Source: Ketobacter sp. (GTDB lineage Bacteria > Pseudomonadota > Gammaproteobacteria > Pseudomonadales > Ketobacteraceae). From it: 54,077 bases of DNA. The first letter of the stretch is position 1, and the number at the start of each line of letters is the position of its first letter. The notes under the pieces are model-generated. The model searched no databases and was not told the origin of the DNA. It saw nothing but the letters and a program-made list of their open reading frames with translations. The translations under genes and the position numbers were made by a program. This document shows positions 25,632 through 32,452 of this stretch, piece by piece. Location of the stretch: contig NZ_RCHN01000044.1 of the NCBI RefSeq assembly GCF_003671495.1, forward strand, positions 1-54,077, given 5' to 3'.

Positions 25632-26210
25632 TCAGCGACTGCGTTTGCCTGCTTCGATGATGGGACCGGCAACAGCGCAGTCGAGAATCTCGGCCACTTG
25701 CTCCACCGGCAGCGGATCAGATTGTCGCAGCCACCAGGTGATCAGCTCCAATGCGCTGCTGACGATCAGGACCGTACCCAGATCCGGTGGCATCAGGCGA
25801 TCCGGTTGGCCGCGCACATCCGCCACCGCCCGGGCCTGACGCAGAAACTCATCGCGAATAAACCCGGCCGCGCCACCGGTGAGTAAGGTCTTCCATAACG
25901 AGCGCTGATCGCTGACGTAGGTGAGCAACGCGATGGCGGCGGAACGCAGGTCTCTGGCATCCAGCACCGGCATGGACAACTGGAACAGGGTACTGATTTG
26001 TTTTGCAGCGATGGCAGCCAGCAGTTCCTCTTTGCTGGCATGGTGACGAAAAAACGTGGTGTAGCCGATGCCGGCCACCGCCACAATATCCCGCACCGTG
26101 ATCTGTTCCAGACTCTTCTCTTCCAGTAACTTCAGCATCGCACTGTGCAATGCCTCCTGGGTGCGGAGCGCCCGCGGGTCCAGATAATCCGGTGAGTCTT
26201 CCTGCTTCAT
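25632..26210 (-). CDS. TetR-family regulator closing the norDQ-like operon
   Basis: A 192-residue TetR repressor: N-terminal helix-turn-helix (ITVRDIVAVAGIGYTTFFRHHASKEELL, residues about 38-65) and a C-terminal ligand domain of helical, hydrophobic character. GGGTGA precedes ATG 26210. It lies 51 bp downstream of the 142-residue membrane protein gene and is the last gene of the operon. It is a natural candidate for the protein binding the 53-bp inverted repeat at 30241-30293. Confidence 0.9.
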   Translation of the reverse strand: MKQEDSPDYLDPRALRTQEALHSAMLKLLEEKSLEQITVRDIVAVAGIGYTTFFRHHASKEELLAAIAAKQISTLFQLSMPVLDARDLRSAAIALLTYVSDQRSLWKTLLTGGAAGFIRDEFLRQARAVADVRGQPDRLMPPDLGTVLIVSSALELITWWLRQSDPLPVEQVAEILDCAVAGPIIEAGKRSR

Positions 26211-26261
26211 AGTTCACCCAAGAATAGAATTCGCTGCTGTTGAACAAGAAGCGCAAGTCTA

Positions 26262-26690
26262 TCACGGAACCCCGGTCGACTCAGCCGCCTGGCGCGCTGC
26301 CACGCGCTGGATCAGCTCCCGATAACCGATGGCTTTATACTGCGGCCTGGGTTGAATCCCCCACTGATCCTGGGCCGTGGTCTGGCCGGCGCCTTCCGCC
26401 GGACCGAACAGCGGATAAGGATAGATGCAGACCCTGGATTCGTCGGCAAAGCGGATCTTTTCGAATTCCGTGCAAATCTCCTGCAGCGATAACGTGGGCC
26501 AACCATACCACATGGCCAACAGGGGAAAGGTAAATGCTCCTTCCAACACCAGTGCGGTCAGGCACACCACCAACCCCCGCTGCAACCATTTGTGCATGCC
26601 GGCAAAGGCCGGCGTGGTACCCAGTGGTAACGGCTGTTGGTGTGACTTGGTTTCATTCAACGAGGCTGGTTCCGAATTCATAGTGTTCAC
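26262..26690 (-). CDS. Single-span membrane protein of the norDQ-like operon
   Basis: A 142-residue protein with one or two hydrophobic segments (about 38-62: LVVCLTALVLEGAFTFPLLAMWYGW in part). A following domain has two Cys (EICTEF, RVCIYPYPLFGP). GTG 26690 or ATG 26681 could start it; GGGTG lies 8 nt before the ATG. It sits 13 bp after the 232-residue gene. The family is not recognised. Trp/Tyr-rich interfacial segments and paired Cys suggest a membrane enzyme or complex subunit; this is inference. Confidence 0.65.
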   Translation of the reverse strand: MNTMNSEPASLNETKSHQQPLPLGTTPAFAGMHKWLQRGLVVCLTALVLEGAFTFPLLAMWYGWPTLSLQEICTEFEKIRFADESRVCIYPYPLFGPAEGAGQTTAQDQWGIQPRPQYKAIGYRELIQRVAARQAAESTGVP

Positions 26691-26703
26691 CCGTGTTTAC
26701 ACA

Positions 26704-27402
26704 TCAGTGGGAAAAGATTTCCCGGTTAACGGAATGCAGATAAGGCAATGCCAAAAACGGGGTGATGTAAAAGATGTCATACAACCACCAGCCGATCACT
26801 GGAAACACCACTCCGGTATAACGAACATCGGCGAAGATGGTCATATTGGCGATGTAACCGGTCCAGGCCACCACCCCAAACCAGCAGGTGATCACCAACC
26901 ACTGGTGACCCCAGCGTTTCATCTGCAGAAAACCGATGGCGGCGGCGATGCGCATGCTGAACACCAGGGGCAGCAGGGCGATCTCCCAGGCTTTTTCACC
27001 GGGGGCGCTGGCACCACCGATCCACAGTTCGTTGTAATGCCAGAAGTAACCGGCGTCGAACATGTTGCCCCAGGCCATCAGAAATACCCGTGCCAATAAC
27101 GTGTGGTGCGCCACCATATCCAGGGCCCAGCCGATGGAGTTCAGGGCCGCATCCACCGCCACCAGATAACCGATCAACGTCACCATCATCGGTCGCACCG
27201 TCAAGCCCGCCCTCTGGGCTTTCAGTTGCAAGGCCAGGCCGCGCAGAAACAACGGCAGCCCGATAATGCCGAATACCGCCGAGCCCAAAAACAACGCCCC
27301 GCTCATCATCCATTTATCGGCCTGCCATTGCGCCTGACGACTGCGTTCATCGTGTGTGCCCAGAGCGTTCATACCACTCATGGACGTTGTCAGTTCACTC
27401 AT
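26704..27402 (-). CDS. Polytopic membrane protein of the norDQ-like operon
   Basis: A 232-residue protein with about six membrane spans (about 33-55, 70-95, 103-125, 140-160, 166-188 and 195-220). Conserved-looking His and Trp lie near membrane edges (MVAHHTLL, YFWHYNELW, RWGHQW). ATG 27402 has GAGGG 8 nt upstream. I do not recognise the family. His residues near membrane boundaries could be metal or haem ligands and make it a candidate target of the MoxR-VWA chaperone pair; that is inference. Confidence 0.7.
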   Translation of the reverse strand: MSELTTSMSGMNALGTHDERSRQAQWQADKWMMSGALFLGSAVFGIIGLPLFLRGLALQLKAQRAGLTVRPMMVTLIGYLVAVDAALNSIGWALDMVAHHTLLARVFLMAWGNMFDAGYFWHYNELWIGGASAPGEKAWEIALLPLVFSMRIAAAIGFLQMKRWGHQWLVITCWFGVVAWTGYIANMTIFADVRYTGVVFPVIGWWLYDIFYITPFLALPYLHSVNREIFSH

Positions 27403-27415
27403 AACGATCCCTCTA

Positions 27416-27625
27416 TTACCAGTCGCGGGTGGAATACATGTACATTTGAATCAGGAACATGCTCAGCAGGTAGCCGTAACAGACAATCTGAAACGCAATC
27501 AAACCCCGCCGCCGGCGCCTGTCCTGTTCGCTGATCGCCTGTTCACTGATAGCCGGTGCACCGACGGGTTGCTTATTGAGGGTTTGCCTGCTAAAGGTTT
27601 GCTTACTAAGGGTTTGCTCATTCAT
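27416..27625 (-). CDS. Small membrane protein with 5-residue repeats
   Basis: 69 residues. The N-terminal half is built from tandem 15-bp units (AISEQ-AISEQ at 27524-27553; SKQTF-SRQTL-NKQ at 27571-27615). A basic stretch RRRRR leads into one membrane span (about 44-63). ATG 27625 has AGAGG 9 nt upstream, better than TTG 27631. It lies in the operon between the NorQ-like and polytopic genes. Not recognised. Confidence 0.65.
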   Translation of the reverse strand: MNEQTLSKQTFSRQTLNKQPVGAPAISEQAISEQDRRRRRGLIAFQIVCYGYLLSMFLIQMYMYSTRDW

Positions 27626-27656
27626 GGCCAAGTCCTCTTTCGAAATCGTTAGGGTG

Positions 27657-28499
27657 TTACTGCGCGGGCATTAAGGTGGCCGCCGCCAGTTCCCGCATGC
27701 CGGAGGGCACCACGCCATCCTGACTGAGTGGCGCCAGAATGCAGATCTCCGCCGCTTCCACCTCCCCCGCCCCTTCCGCCACCAACGCGGCCGCCGCCAC
27801 CAATACCCGGGTGGATGGCGGCTCGATGTGCAAGGCCGCGTCAGCACCCCGCAAACCCACGGCCAACTGCACCAGGCGACGGGCCGACTCAGCGTCGACC
27901 CCGGTTTCCTGCATCAGTACCTTCGCTTCCTGCTCCGGGGCCAGATAGTCCATGGCCAGGGTAATAAAGCGCTGCCGGAACGAAGGTTTCAACTCTTTGA
28001 TGGAACTGCGATAGGCGGGGTTGTAAGAGCACACCAGCATGAAACTGTCCGGTGCCACAATCACCTCACCGGTGCGATCCAGGTACAAAGTACGGCGATG
28101 ATCGGTGAGGGAGTGCAGCACGGCCAGGGAATCGTGACGGGCCTCCACCACTTCATCCAGGTAACACAAGGCACCCTGTTTGACGGCACGGGTAAGCGGG
28201 CCGTCGTTCCACTCCACATCACCGCCACGCACCATGAAGCGCCCCACCAGATCAGAGCTGGTGAGATCGTCGTGGCAACTGATGGTCACCACCGGCCGCC
28301 CCAGGCGCGCACCCATGTGTTCGATGAAACGGGTTTTGCCGCACCCGGTGGGGCCAGTGAGCATCACTGGGATACGACGCTGGTAGGCCAGTTCAAACTG
28401 CCGCTCTTCATTCTGGTTCAGCTGATAGCCTGGGTTGGGCTCGTGACCTTGGCTTGCCTGTTCGTTATGAACCGACTGATCGTGCATTGTGTTCTGCAT
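27657..28499 (-). CDS. NorQ/CbbQ-type MoxR AAA+ ATPase
   Basis: A 280-residue AAA+ ATPase: Walker A GPTGCGKTRF (residues about 44-53), Walker B LCYLDEVVEARHD, and sensor segment LVCSYNPAYRSSIKELKPSFRQRF. This is characteristic of CbbQ/NirQ/NorQ/GpvN proteins. With VWA partners these remodel or metallate target enzymes. ATG 28499 is chosen over far-upstream starts because homology begins there and it follows the norD-like stop by 22 bp. The usual targets (NorBC, Rubisco) are absent nearby. Confidence 0.9.
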   Translation of the reverse strand: MQNTMHDQSVHNEQASQGHEPNPGYQLNQNEERQFELAYQRRIPVMLTGPTGCGKTRFIEHMGARLGRPVVTISCHDDLTSSDLVGRFMVRGGDVEWNDGPLTRAVKQGALCYLDEVVEARHDSLAVLHSLTDHRRTLYLDRTGEVIVAPDSFMLVCSYNPAYRSSIKELKPSFRQRFITLAMDYLAPEQEAKVLMQETGVDAESARRLVQLAVGLRGADAALHIEPPSTRVLVAAAALVAEGAGEVEAAEICILAPLSQDGVVPSGMRELAAATLMPAQ

Positions 28500-28521
28500 A
28501 ATGAGTGTCACTCTGTTGGGA

Positions 28522-30096
28522 TCAGGCCGCCACCAGTTGCTGGTGTACCCTAGCCAGCACCCGGGGCAGCTCGTCCAATGTGTTGATGCGGATTGAGCGC
28601 CGCACACCGAATACATCCGGCAACGGGTCCACCCGGGCCGGCCCCACACCGATGTAGTATGGAAACACACCGGCGTCCTCCGCCTCTTCCACCGCATGAG
28701 CCACATCGGCCCAGGCGTAATAACCTTCGTAACCTTCATCCGACATCTGGCCATCCCCCATCATGATCAACAGACGCCGTCCGCTACGCTGCCCCAGCAA
28801 ACGCTGGGTGAGATGCCGGATGGGTGCACCCAGGCGGGTGTAACCGCCAGCACTCAGCCCCAACTGCCCCGGCAACACGGCACGCCGCTCATCAAAATCC
28901 TTCAGGCACACGACGTCCACCCGATGGCGGGTGTGACCGCTGAACACAAACAATCCGTGTCGCTCCCGTGCCCGCACCATGGCCCGGGACAAGGCATCCG
29001 CACAAGCCAACTCCAGTGTGAACACCCGCCCCTGCTGCACCCCCAATGACGCGCTGCCATCCAGCAACAGGGCCGTCGCCACATCCCGCTGGGCCGGCAC
29101 CAGATCCCGAAATATCCGGCCATCACTGGCGCCACCGCCGGCCTGATCCAGAACGTGATTCAGGTACTGGTCCACATCCAGATCACAGCCGTCTTCCAAA
29201 CGGTTGCGCAGAGTGCGATGGGTGGGGGCCTCAAACCAACGCTGCAGGCTGGCGCTGACGGGCGCGGCCAGGGTGACCGCAGCCGTCACCGGACGCTCCA
29301 GCACCGCCACATAGTGCGGCAGGAACTGGCGCGTCCACACATTCCATTCCGGATAGGGAATGCCGGCACGCTCGCCGATGTTAACCGGCGGGGTATCGTC
29401 CTGCGGGCGACTGGGGGGCGGCAGGTTGGGGTTCTGTACATTGCCATCCCCCCCGGCGGGAATGCTGAACTGGCCCGGCGCGAACCGGCCCCGGGTGGAC
29501 CAGGGCATGCGACCGTAGAGCCGCCGCAGTGCATTGACGAAACCCGGCTGGGCCGCCGTCGCCAATGGCAATCGCCCCAGCAGGGCATGCTGTTCCCGTT
29601 GCTGAACACCGTTGGTGATGTTTACAGAGGGCTCGTATGTCCACTCCGATGCCATGTTCAACGCCAGCTGCAACATGGTGTCCGCATCCAGATCGGGGTC
29701 CTGGGCCTTCAGGTCCGGCAATCGCTGTTGCAGTTCCTGCCCGAGGCCCGGGCAGCGGGCCAACACCCACGCCATCGCCACGCCGCCCTCCACCCGGGAT
29801 AACGCCTGTTGCTGGCGCCGGGACAACTCTGCAATCGGCAGACGGGCAACGCGCTCCTTGGAGGGCGAGCACTGCAGGGCAATACCGCAGGTGAGCGTGC
29901 GCTGGGTCCAGTCAGCCAGCAGGGGCGGGAAGGGCACATACACCCTGGCGGTGTTGCCGCTGACACTGAACCCCCGCTCCGGCCCCGACATAATCCGCAC
30001 CCCCCGCCGCCGCCCGGCAGACAGTACCGACGCCAGCAGAGTGCAGTCCTGCTCGAACTGGGCGGGATTGCTGGGAATGTGGGCCGGTGTGCTCAT
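28522..30096 (-). CDS. NorD-like VWA protein
   Basis: A 524-residue protein: N-terminal helical region (residues 1-330) and a C-terminal von Willebrand A domain (about 335-520). MIDAS residues are visible (DGSAS, T in GGYTRLG, MMGDGQMSD). It resembles NorD, the activator encoded with nitric oxide reductase, and CbbO-type partners of MoxR ATPases. The neighbouring NorQ-like ATPase supports this. It follows the 32-residue membrane peptide gene by 16 bp. What it activates is unknown, as no reductase genes are in view. Confidence 0.85.
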   Translation of the reverse strand: MSTPAHIPSNPAQFEQDCTLLASVLSAGRRRGVRIMSGPERGFSVSGNTARVYVPFPPLLADWTQRTLTCGIALQCSPSKERVARLPIAELSRRQQQALSRVEGGVAMAWVLARCPGLGQELQQRLPDLKAQDPDLDADTMLQLALNMASEWTYEPSVNITNGVQQREQHALLGRLPLATAAQPGFVNALRRLYGRMPWSTRGRFAPGQFSIPAGGDGNVQNPNLPPPSRPQDDTPPVNIGERAGIPYPEWNVWTRQFLPHYVAVLERPVTAAVTLAAPVSASLQRWFEAPTHRTLRNRLEDGCDLDVDQYLNHVLDQAGGGASDGRIFRDLVPAQRDVATALLLDGSASLGVQQGRVFTLELACADALSRAMVRARERHGLFVFSGHTRHRVDVVCLKDFDERRAVLPGQLGLSAGGYTRLGAPIRHLTQRLLGQRSGRRLLIMMGDGQMSDEGYEGYYAWADVAHAVEEAEDAGVFPYYIGVGPARVDPLPDVFGVRRSIRINTLDELPRVLARVHQQLVAA

Positions 30097-30112
30097 GCTG
30101 ATTACGTGTCCG

Positions 30113-30211
30113 CTAAAAAGTGCCGATGGAATCCATCAGCCAGTACCAGAAAGCGATGATCAGAATCACACCACCAAATGCCACGAACAGTCGCAACAGA
30201 TCCACCCACAT
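30113..30211 (-). CDS. 32-residue membrane peptide, first gene of the norDQ-like operon
   Basis: A short gene with a perfect AGGAGG ribosome site 6 nt before ATG 30211. The product is 32 residues: MWVDLLRLF, then a hydrophobic segment (VAFGGVILIIAFWYW) and MDSIGTF. It has one membrane span and lies 16 bp upstream of the norD-like gene, downstream of the palindromic promoter. Its strong ribosome site and operon position argue it is real. Small single-span subunits are common in membrane oxidoreductase complexes; that role is inferred. Confidence 0.75.
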   Translation of the reverse strand: MWVDLLRLFVAFGGVILIIAFWYWLMDSIGTF

Positions 30212-30240
30212 GGTTCACCTCCTGGCGATTCGAATTCAAA

Positions 30241-30300
30241 CTATGGAATACTGTGTATCACAGATCGTGACTATGATACACAGTATTCCATAGCGGTCAA
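30241..30300 (-). promoter_or_regulatory. Promoter inside a perfect 20-bp inverted repeat (TetR-type operator)
   Basis: Arms 30241-30260 and 30274-30293 are exact reverse complements separated by 13 bp. Each arm contains ATACTGTGTAT or its complement, a small palindrome ATAC-N3-GTAT of TetR-operator type. On the minus strand TTGACC (30295-30300), 16 nt and TATCAT (30273-30278) form a promoter. The first arm fills the spacer and the second covers the start site and early leader. Two bound TetR dimers would block transcription. Confidence 0.75.
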
Positions 30301-30463
30301 CGGCCTTCAGGTCACCCAGCGCCCGGTGATTGGGAATATGAATTTTTCCAGAAGGGTTATAAAAGTGTGAACCAGTCGATAGAAAGCAGAAAAATAGTGT
30401 CGGGTTTTTTTCCACTGATGCGTGCAGGGGTTTATAAGATCATGATTATCAAGGGTTAAAAAG

Positions 30464-30480
30464 TTGGCAATGGAATTGCT
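30464..30480 (+). promoter_or_regulatory. Sigma-54-type promoter
   Basis: TTGGCAATGGAATTGCT matches the RpoN consensus (TTGGCA-N6-TTGCT) with GG and GC exactly 12 bp apart. The start would be near 30491, leaving a leader of about 90 nt before ATG 30583. PEP-CTERM-type genes are known to be RpoN-dependent in several bacteria, which fits the gene below. Between 30301 and 30463 I see no gene. Confidence 0.65.
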
Positions 30481-30582
30481 TGCTACACCCTGCTGGCGTT
30501 GGTTTCACTCGCTGTAGCGGACGTCAAAGTAGCGCACTGCCCAGCATCATCCGTTCACCATTCGATACAAGGGCAACTTGAT

Positions 30583-30912
30583 ATGAACATGGTAAAAGCA
30601 TTTCTGTTAACACTGGTTATCACTCTGGTGCCTACTTACGCCTTCAGCGGAAGCTCGCATCCAGACAAGTACAACTCCAAGGACAAGTACTCTTCCTACA
30701 AGGATAAGCACGATTCCAAAGGTCGTGGTCACGATAAAAAGGAATGTCACAACGGCAAACGTTGCGACAAAGACCCGAAAGGCCCGAAAGACCCCGGTGG
30801 TGAAGTGACTGCTGTTCCTGAAATCAATGCCGGCGGAACCGCCATTGCATTGGCATTGCTGGGTGGTCTGGTGCTGGTTGCCAGAGAGCGTAAGCACTCC
30901 TCACAAAGCTGA
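30583..30912 (+). CDS. Small secreted protein with VPEID-CTERM-like sorting tail
   Basis: A 109-residue protein: signal peptide (1-20), then a highly charged, Lys/Asp/His-rich low-complexity middle (residues about 25-70). The C-terminus reads VPEINAGG, a hydrophobic span ALALLGGLVLVA and RERK. That tripartite tail matches exosortase-type (PEP-CTERM/VPEID-CTERM) sorting signals. An exosortase would cleave near VPEI and release the protein. ATG 30583 opens the signal peptide. The gene is preceded by a sigma-54-type promoter. No exosortase is in the window. Confidence 0.75.
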   Translation: MNMVKAFLLTLVITLVPTYAFSGSSHPDKYNSKDKYSSYKDKHDSKGRGHDKKECHNGKRCDKDPKGPKDPGGEVTAVPEINAGGTAIALALLGGLVLVARERKHSSQS

Positions 30913-30933
30913 TTTTTCGTATTACGGTTTGGT

Positions 30934-30965
30934 CCTGGACACGGGTGTCACAGCCCGTGTCCAGG
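30934..30965. terminator. Perfect hairpin between convergent genes
   Basis: 12-bp perfect stem CCTGGACACGGG/CCCGTGTCCAGG with an 8-nt loop lies between the stops at 30912 (plus) and 30976 (minus). There is no T run on either strand; it may act as a bidirectional terminator or RNA stabiliser. Confidence 0.6.
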
Positions 30966-30975
30966 GCGGATCGAG

Positions 30976-31656
30976 TCAGAGCGCCTTGGTGCTGACGAAA
31001 CTGCTGGCATCGTAGCGATATTGCTGGGCATAGAACTGCCACTTGCCACCCGAACGCACCCCCAACACCGTCGCCATACCACCATCGTAATAACTTCTCA
31101 CGCCCTGGTTTGGCAGCTTCATGTATTTTGGATTTTTGGAATATTGACCGATGGAATAGCGCCGGCGGGATGCCGCGTTCGCCACATTTTCCAAAGACGC
31201 CGCTTCCACGGTTTCCCTGGCTTGGGCACCTTTCAGGTTCTGTCCGTAATTACCCGCCAGATGCAGCACCGTAACCTTGGACCCATCCCCGGATTGATCC
31301 TGGATGGTGAAGCGGCAACCGTTCAATTGCGAAGTCAAAAACAGTCCCGGTCCGCGGTTATCCAACACCGCTTTGGACACGCCAGACATCTCGTTCTGAC
31401 CATCCCAATGCTTCCAGGGCAGGTACCAGATGCGCAGCGAATTGCGGGTAGTGTCACTGTCGTTGGCCCCGCGCAGGATATAGGTACCGGTGTTGGCATC
31501 GTGCTCCAGCGCCACATCCATTTGCTGGAACTCCGCCCGCACATTCTGACCCTTGACGTAATCAAGGCTCACTTCGTCCACTAAAAACTTATACTCGGTT
31601 AACGCACTCAGTGCATCGGAATCGAGTTTGGTCAGGAAATCCTCCAAGCCCGGCAT
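30976..31656 (-). CDS. Hypothetical protein with Cys-His motif
   Basis: A 226-residue soluble protein with no signal peptide. Notable segments are LFLTSQLNGCRFTIQ (one Cys, the only Cys in the chain) followed about 15 residues later by VLHLAGN, and a C-terminal GVRSGGKWQFYAQQYRYD. A lone conserved-looking Cys followed by a His recalls papain-like or deamidase-type toxin folds, but I cannot name a family. CCTCC opposite the start provides a GGAGG ribosome site (about 31664-31668). It stands alone. Confidence 0.6.
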   Translation of the reverse strand: MPGLEDFLTKLDSDALSALTEYKFLVDEVSLDYVKGQNVRAEFQQMDVALEHDANTGTYILRGANDSDTTRNSLRIWYLPWKHWDGQNEMSGVSKAVLDNRGPGLFLTSQLNGCRFTIQDQSGDGSKVTVLHLAGNYGQNLKGAQARETVEAASLENVANAASRRRYSIGQYSKNPKYMKLPNQGVRSYYDGGMATVLGVRSGGKWQFYAQQYRYDASSFVSTKAL

Positions 31657-31752
31657 AATGACCTCCTTGCCTTTTCTTGCGGCGCTCAGTTGTGGTGTCC
31701 CGTGACAGGACCGCCATGGAGCTTGAAGTATAGTGCAAGGCTCGTCAGGTGA

Positions 31753-32193
31753 TCAGCCCACCGGGTCCAGCGTTTCCCAGGCCTGGTCGGGCAGGGCCGG
31801 CAAACCATGGGCAGCCCGGGCCCGATTGCAGTCCGGATTACCCACCGGAGTTTCACTGTGGCAGGAAAACTCCCGGCAGGTGGATGGCCGGTTCTGATAA
31901 ATGCTGCAACGCACCTGGCTGCCCACCTCACCCAACAGGGCCACGCAACGGCCCGGCCGTTGCTCCGTGCCTTTCATGCAGCTGTAGACGTGATTCACTT
32001 TGGAGGTAAGGATGTCCGGCACCTGACCGCCAGCACTGTCGGCCTCACCCCAATAAAAAGACACCCGGAAAAAACTGCAACAGGCCCCGCAACTCAGGCA
32101 GGGAGAAGGACTGGCCAATGGGATATTCGACACACACAAATCCAACAGCAAAATGGGGTCGAAATTGTATAGCTGCCCCAACACCGGCAACAT
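31753..32193 (-). CDS. YkgJ-family cysteine cluster protein
   Basis: A 146-residue protein with the Fe-S/zinc cluster pattern CLSCGACC (residues about 32-39), CMKGT..RCVAL, CSIYQNRPSTCREFSC. This is the YkgJ (UPF0153) signature. The family is thought to bind a metal cluster; its biochemical role is unresolved. An internal GTG near residue 21 could be an alternative start. Confidence 0.85.
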   Translation of the reverse strand: MLPVLGQLYNFDPILLLDLCVSNIPLASPSPCLSCGACCSFFRVSFYWGEADSAGGQVPDILTSKVNHVYSCMKGTEQRPGRCVALLGEVGSQVRCSIYQNRPSTCREFSCHSETPVGNPDCNRARAAHGLPALPDQAWETLDPVG

Positions 32194-32452
32194 GAAATTT
32201 TCTTCACCGGGACGTCAAGGTTTTTTGCATCAGCTCGGCACGGCAACGTAGCCAGACCTGCCCTGGATATTTCTTGATCTTACCCACCGCTTTCGCTAGG
32301 CTGGCCGTTCGCGGAGATCTGTTTACTGATCCCGCCTTTTGTATTTTTTGCTGCCAGCCCGGCGGTTTGGATATGGGCGTTGCACAAGCCAATGCAACCC
32401 AATACCAATAAAGGGTGGGCAAAAAAGCGTTGATCTGTTTTGGGGATAACAC

